From contig MU119344.1 in assembly GCA_014904845.1 (NCBI GenBank), positions 79,210 to 143,209 on the forward strand: 64,000 bases of DNA, read 5' to 3'. The notes under the pieces were generated by a model. That model was not told the DNA's origin and ran no database searches. It saw only the letters and a list, made by a program, of their open reading frames with translations. The stretch's first letter is position 1. Each line of letters starts with the position of its first letter. Origin of the DNA: Acephala macrosclerotiorum. Lineage: Eukaryota > Ascomycota > Leotiomycetes > Helotiales > Mollisiaceae. Of the stretch, positions 57,886 through 64,000 are shown one piece after another. The position numbers were made by a program, and so were the translations under genes.

Positions 57886-58066
57886 ATTAATAATATTAAA
57901 ATACTCGAATATATTAATATATTATATTTAATAATTGTAATTTTTATATATTAAATATAAAAATTATTAATTATTTAAAAAATTAAAAATATTAATATAT
58001 TTTTAATTTTTATACTAATTTTTTTTTAATTAAAATACGTAATAAATACATGTATATATTTTGATA
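57886..58066. repeat. Right terminal repeat of element 1
   Basis: It begins with the same 20 bases as the left copy and ends near CATGTATATATTTTGATA. Similarity stops at both ends of the pair, which sets the boundaries to within a few bases. Confidence 0.7.
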
Positions 58067-58529
58067 AAATTTAAAATATTTTAATAATTATAATTTTATT
58101 TAATAATAAATTAATAATAAAAAATAAAATTTATTTAAAATTTTTATTTTAATTATTATATTAATATTTTTTTAAAAAATATTTTATACGTTATTTTACG
58201 TTCGAATTTTAATAAATTTTATAATTATTATCGTATATTAAATATATAATAAAACGATTATTAAATATTTAAATTAAATTTTTATTTATATTTTTTATAA
58301 TAAAAAAATATTTATTAAATATTAAATAATAAATAAAAATAATAATTTATTAAATAATTAATTATATAAAATATTCGAATATCGAAAAAAAAAAATCTTT
58401 TATTAATCGTTTTATTAAAAAATACGTATATTAATAATATTATTAATAAATTAATAATAATTTAATCGATTATTAATATTATCGATTATTTTAATTTAAT
58501 ATTAATAACGTTAATTCGATATTAATAAT
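58067..58529. other. AT-rich spacer between two retroelements
   Basis: 463 bp of the same AT-rich composition. No partner repeat was found in the window. It may be part of an older insertion. Confidence 0.4.
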
Positions 58530-59095
58530 ATTAATTTAAAATTAAATATTTAAACATTTAAAATTTATAATTTATAGTATTTATTTAATTTATTATAAAA
58601 ATTTCAAATAAATATATCGAGTACGTATTAAAATATTAAATTATAAAATTAAAAATTATAAAAGTTTTAATATTTTTTATTAAAAAATTAATAATTGTAT
58701 TTTATTCGATTAATTATTAAAAATATCGAAATAATAAATAAAAATAAAAATTGAAAATATTAATATTATTTAAAATTTAATCGTAAAATCGATCGATTTA
58801 AATAAAATTTATACGCGTAAAAATTAATTATAAAGAATATTAAATTTATATACGAGTAAATATTATAATTAAATATTATATTTAAAAATTAAACGATTTA
58901 ATTAATTAAATACGATTATATAAAAATCGAGTATAATCGTTTATAATCGTTTGAGAATTGAAAATTTTAATATTTTTATTAATCGAATTTATTTATTTAT
59001 TAATCGATTATTAATTAAACATTAAAATTTTAAATATACAATTATTATATAATACGTACTATTAGTAAACCGTTAATACCATTGGTAATTAATTA
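58530..59095. repeat. Left terminal repeat of element 2
   Basis: Starts ATTAATTTAAAATTAAATAT and includes the conserved word TCGTAAAATCGATCGATTTA. It ends near GGTAATTAATTA. It aligns with 63056-63632 over its full length. Confidence 0.7.
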
Positions 59096-62000
59096 ATAAT
59101 AATAAATTTTCTTAATAAAATATAAATTATAAAACGATAAAATATTAATTTTTTTATTTTTTTAATATAAAATTCAAAATATATATTTTTATAATAATTA
59201 TATTTATTAAAATTATATTATTCGATTATTGAAAATTAATTTAAAATAAATTAATATAAATATATATTTTCGAATTTAAATTTAATAATACGATAATAAT
59301 ATTAAAAATTTGAAAAATAATTAATTTAAAAAAATTTATTAAAATTTTAATTTTATTTATTAAAAAAAATCGAATAAAATTATAAAATAAAAAAATTAAT
59401 AATAACGAACGTAATATTTATATAAATATACGATTTTTTTATATAATTTTTTTTAAATATTAAATATTAAAAACGTATTAATAAAAATAAAACAAATTTT
59501 AAAATTAAAAAATGAAAATTTTAAAATATATATTAAATTAAAAAAATAATAATTTTTATAATAATTAATATTTAAAAAAACAAATAAATCGATTTATTAT
59601 AAATTATTAATATTAAATTTTCGAATTAAAAAATAAATTATTTTTTACTCGAGTATTATATAATATTAATTAATATTTATTTATTAAAAAATAAAAAATA
59701 AATTAATATTATATATAAAATAATTAAAATAATAAAATAAAAAATTAAAAAATTTGAAAAATTTAAAAAACGACGATTTTTTTTTTTTTAATAATATTAT
59801 ATAATATATATATTATATTAATATCGTATAATATTAAATTAAAATAATAAATTATATAAAAAAAATTAATTTAAAAAAAATTAATAAAAAAATAATAAAA
59901 ATCGAAAATATAAAAATAAATTCTTATAATAAATAATAAATTTTTTTTTATATTTTATAAAATAAAAATAATTTATTAAAAATATTATTAAAAAAATTAT
60001 TAAAAAAAAATTTTTTTATTTAAATTTTTATTATTAATATTATAATATTGAATTTATATTAATATATAATAAAAATTTTAAATTTATTTTTTAATTAATA
60101 TTTTTCTTTTTTTATAATAATATATTTTTATCGTATAATTAAATATATTATATATAATTATACGTTTTTTAAATTTATTTATTATTTTTAAAAAATATTT
60201 AAAATTTTTAATAAAATCGAAAAATAAATAATATAATATATATTTATTTTTATTATTTAATTTTTTTTTTATTAATCTATTATTTTTATTATTAAAATAT
60301 TAATTTATTCTAATAAAATTTAAAATAAAATACGTAAAATATATTTCGAAATAATAATAATTCGAGTTATAAAAATTAAATACGTAATAATAAAATATTT
60401 ATTTTTTCGATATAAATTTTAATTTACGTTTTTTTTATTTTTTATTTTTTAATATTTTTTTTATATTTTTTTTTCGTTTTTTATATTTTATATTAAAAAT
60501 TAATATTAATTAAATACTCAAAATCGATTACGCGTTATAAAAAATATTTCGAGATTTATTATATCGAAAATTAAATTATTATTAAATATAAATTAATATA
60601 ATTTTTTATTTTATTTTTTTATTTTTATTTTTCGATAATTATATATTATTTAATCGACGTATATTCGAATAATTCGAATTGTAAAATAACGATTATAATT
60701 TATTTTAAACGTTTTAAATAAAATTTAAAAACGATTTAAATAAAATATTTTATTATTTATAAAATAATTTTAAAATTCGATTTTATCGAAAAAATTTATT
60801 AATACGCAATATAATCATATACTCGATTCATAAAAAACCTTTTATTAATATTTTAATTTTTATATATTAAATAATTAATTAATTCGATTTTTAATAATAA
60901 TTTTTAAATTAAATAAATATATTTTCGAAAAAATTATTATCGATTATTAATTTTTAATAAATAATTAATAAAATAAAAACAATTATAAATTCTACGAATT
61001 AAAAAAAAAAATAATTTATAAAATAAATATTATAATTATATTTTATTTCGATTCGTTATTAATTTGTATTAAATACGTAATTAAATTAATAATAAACAAT
61101 TTTATATTTTAATAAATATTTATAAAACAATTCGCGATTTTTTTTTATTAGATATAAAAAATATAAACGAAATAAATCGATAAATTTTTTAATTTAATAA
61201 AATTATTAATTATATTATATTTTTTTTTAAATTAATTAAAAATATAATATAAAAATAATTTTAATATTTATATTAATATTTTATAATTTAATTAAAAAAA
61301 TAAACAAATAATATTTTTTAAATTTATTAACGTTTAAAAATAATATTTTTTTTTAAAAATCAAAAAATAATTTAATTTTTAATTTTATAATCGTTTTAAT
61401 TTTAATAATAATTATTTTTATAATAAAAAACGATATTAATTAAATAATAATAAAAAATTACATTTTAAATTTAATATTGAAAATAATAAATTTTATTATT
61501 TTTATATTTATAATATTTTAATATTATTTAATATTTTTTTATAAAATTATATTTATATAAAAATAATTTAATATTTGTTTATTTATAACGAAAAAAATTA
61601 AAATAATAATTTTTATAATTAATATTATTATTAACTTCGAAATTAATAAAAATTCGTACGAAAAAATAATATTAAATTTAAAAAAAAATTAAATTTTAAT
61701 AAAATATATTCGATTACTATTAATAAATATAAAATTAACGATTTTTATTTAATTTAAAAAACGATAAAATTTAATAAAAAAAAATAATATAATATATAAT
61801 TTATTTTTAATTTTAGTTATTCGATATTATTAATCGAATTTAATTATTTAAAAATAATATAAAAAATAAAAATAATAAATATTTTTTATTTATTTTAAAA
61901 ATAATATTTTAATTAATTAATTTTAAATAATAATTAATTTAAAAATAGTATTAATACGAATAAAACTTTTTTATATAATTATTATAACGATAAATTTATA

Positions 62001-63055
62001 TTTAAAAATAAATTTAATTAATTTATTTTAATATTTATTAAATAATATTCGTTTATTAAATTAATATTATTCGTTAAACGAATTACGTTTATTTAATTAA
62101 TTTAAAAAAAAACGATATTTAATATATTTAATTTAATAAATTATATTTTAACGTATTATAAATATAATAAAATTAATTTTAATTTTAAACGTTTATTTTT
62201 AATTCGAAAAAAAAATTATATAAATTTAATTTATATCGAATTTTATAATCGATTAATTAATATAAATTATAATTATAAAATAAAATATTACGAAAAATTT
62301 AAAATTAAAAATTAATATTTATTTCGAAAATAATAAAAATATTTTATTTTATTTTATTTTTTTATAAAATTGTAATTAAAAATTTTTTATTAAAAAATTT
62401 TTTGAATTAATTTTAATATTTAAAATAAATATAAAAAAAATTATAACGAATAAATAATATATAATTTAAAATCTTTTAAAAATATAATTAATTTAATAAT
62501 TAATTTTAAAAAAACGTAAATTTAAATATATAATAATAATAATTAAAAAATAAATCGATTTTTAAAATATTAAATAAATTTCAATTAAAAAATTAATATA
62601 ATTATTATTTTATAAATTATAATATTTTTTAATTTAAAAATATTGAAAATAAATTAATTAATTATATTTTTATTAATAAAATTAAAAAAAAATTATTTAA
62701 ATTTTTTTTTTATTTTTATATTTGAAAATTTTTCGATTTCGTTTTTTTTTAATAAAATAAAATAATTAATATTTCGTATTATTTTTTAAAAAAAAATTTA
62801 ATATTTATATTTAAAAATAATAATATTATTATAAAAAATTATTTTTTCGTTTTTTATTAAAAAAATTTTAATTTAAAATTTTATTTATTTATTTTTTATT
62901 AAAAAATATTTTTATAAAAAATCGAAAAATATAATTTTATTTTTTATATTATTTTATTTATATATTTTTTTAAATTAATAACGTTTATTTTATATTGAAA
63001 AAAATATTTTTTATTAATTATTTTAATTTAATATTATTAAAATACTATTAAAAGT

Positions 63056-63632
63056 ATTAATTTATAATTAAATATTTAAATATTTAAAATTTATAATTTA
63101 TAATATTTATTTAATTTATTATAAAATTTTTAAATAAATTTATTAAACCCGTATTAAAATATTAAATTATAAAATTAAAAATTATTAAATTTTAATATTT
63201 TTTATTAAAAGATTAATAATCGCGTATTATTCGACCAATTATTAAAAATATTGAAAAAATAAATAAAAATAAAAATAAAAATATTAATATTATTTAAAAT
63301 TTAATCGTAAAATCGATCGATTTAAATAAAATTTATATTCGTAAAATTTATAAACTTTATATACGAGTAATTGCAAATACTTATAATTAATTATAAGTAA
63401 TTATAATTTAATTAAAATATTTAAAAATTAAACGATTTAATTAATTAAATATAATTATATAAATATTATACGTAATTGTTTATAATTACTCGAAAATTAT
63501 AAATTTTAATATTTTTATTAATCGAATTTATTTATTAATCGATTATTAATTAAACGCTAAAAATTTAAATATATAATTATTACGTAATACGCGCTATTAA
63601 TAAATCGCTAATATTATTAATAAGTAATTAAT
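63056..63632. repeat. Right terminal repeat of element 2
   Basis: Shares the start ATTAATTTA, the word TCGTAAAATCGATCGATTTA and the end AGTAATTAATA with the left copy. Differences include ACG versus ATA changes, in line with C-to-T decay after insertion. Confidence 0.7.
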
Positions 63633-64000
63633 ACGTGAATTTTTTTTTAATAAAATTATATTTATTTTATATAAAATAATATTAAAAATATTTAATAAAA
63701 AATTAAAAATAAAAATAAATTTATTAAAATATAAAAATCGTTTATAAATTTTAATATTATATTATTTTTTAATAATATTAATATTTAGTTTTTTATATTA
63801 TATTTTTTTTTAATAATTTTTCGATTTAAAAATATATATAAATATAATAATTTTTAATAATTTAATATAAATAAATTTTTTTAAATAAAAAATTAAAATT
63901 TTCAAAATTTTAAAATATATTATATTTTTAATTATTATTTTTATATTTAATATATATTTTTATTATTATAACGAATAATTATTTTAAAAAAAAAATTTAT
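63633..64000. other. AT-rich DNA to the window end
   Basis: It continues the AT-rich block past element 2. I see no gene or repeat partner in the window. Confidence 0.5.

Larger units (their letters stand above)
51658..58066. mobile_element. Mutated LTR retroelement 1
   Basis: Two direct repeats bound about 6.0 kb of internal AT-rich DNA, giving a 6.4 kb element, the size of a Gypsy or Copia retrotransposon. No reading frame survives, so superfamily and orientation cannot be read. Element identity is inferred from the paired termini and spacing. Confidence 0.6.
58530..63632. mobile_element. Mutated LTR retroelement 2
   Basis: A second, unrelated pair of direct repeats (about 570 bp each) bounds about 4.0 kb of internal AT-rich DNA, total 5.1 kb. 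No coding survives. It lies beside element 1 in the same block, suggesting clustered insertion of retroelements. Confidence 0.62.
51450..64000. other. Extreme AT-rich, RIP-like block
   Basis: From about 51,450 to the window end almost every base is A or T, with stops in all frames and no conserved motif. The remaining C and G lie mostly in CpG pairs (TCGA, ACGT, TCGT), whereas CpA, CpT, CpC and TpG are rare. This is what saturating repeat-induced point mutation would leave if CpG were the least favoured target. Direct repeats inside show that it is built from retroelements. A mitochondrial origin is unlikely because no mitochondrial gene, rRNA or tRNA text is seen. The proportions are by eye, not counted. 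Confidence 0.88.

Noticed and set aside
51450..64000. Mitochondrial DNA insertion as the source of the AT-rich block
   Set aside because: No mitochondrial gene, rRNA or tRNA text was seen. The CpG-biased residual cytosines and paired terminal repeats fit mutated retroelements instead.

Overview
The window reads as nuclear DNA of a filamentous ascomycete (Pezizomycotina). Genes carry short GT..AG introns of about 40-105 bp (one of 171 bp), often with a CTNAC-type branch site. The gene families are typical of that group: PRP4 and Ran1 kinases, TMA7, an Izh-type receptor, Zn2Cys6 regulators, an AsaB/CmcJ-type oxygenase and a fungal caspase-like protein. The genome is compartmented: about 51.4 kb of ordinary composition ends abruptly at a 12.5 kb block of extreme AT content. 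I cannot place the class or species from sequence alone.

Layout. 0.1-6.6 kb is a row of three decayed genes: a Zn2Cys6 transcription factor, a ubiquitin-like-domain protein and an epoxide hydrolase, each with visible frameshifts and/or in-frame stops. 7.1-10.7 kb holds two intact conserved genes in divergent orientation, TMA7 and the spliceosomal kinase PRP4. A PPxY-rich protein lies at 13.2-14.1 kb. A Ran1/Pat1-type kinase at 19.4-20.9 kb sits alone between long gene-poor stretches. A 400-residue unknown protein is at 27.3-28.5 kb. 31.2-35.2 kb is a compact run: a CSN8/PSMD8/eIF3K-like protein and an Izh-type membrane protein sharing a 327 bp bidirectional promoter region, then a short-chain dehydrogenase.

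36-51 kb looks accessory. It holds coding-like remnants (36-37 kb), a one-exon protein that fuses about 35 copies of an N-F/Y-H-A-G pentapeptide to an AsaB/GA4-desaturase-like oxygenase domain (38.6-40.2 kb), and a 550 bp hAT transposon relic with matching termini and an 8-bp target duplication. These are followed by a LigB-type extradiol dioxygenase, a second dehydrogenase, a Zn2Cys6 regulator cut by one in-frame stop, a caspase-like protein with an N-terminal Cys/His motif, and two small secreted-protein loci (the first decayed) next to the AT-rich block.

51.45-64 kb is a repeat graveyard. It has no coding capacity, its residual cytosines sit mostly in CpG, and it contains two separate pairs of direct repeats that I read as LTRs of two retroelements mutated to near saturation, presumably by RIP.

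The most unusual item is the HAG-repeat/oxygenase fusion, which could be a metal-binding oxygenase or an enzyme carrying its own repetitive peptide substrate. The dioxygenase, dehydrogenase and regulator beside it might form a small metabolic cluster. Exon joins were worked out by hand; where stated, they keep the frame and restore family motifs.
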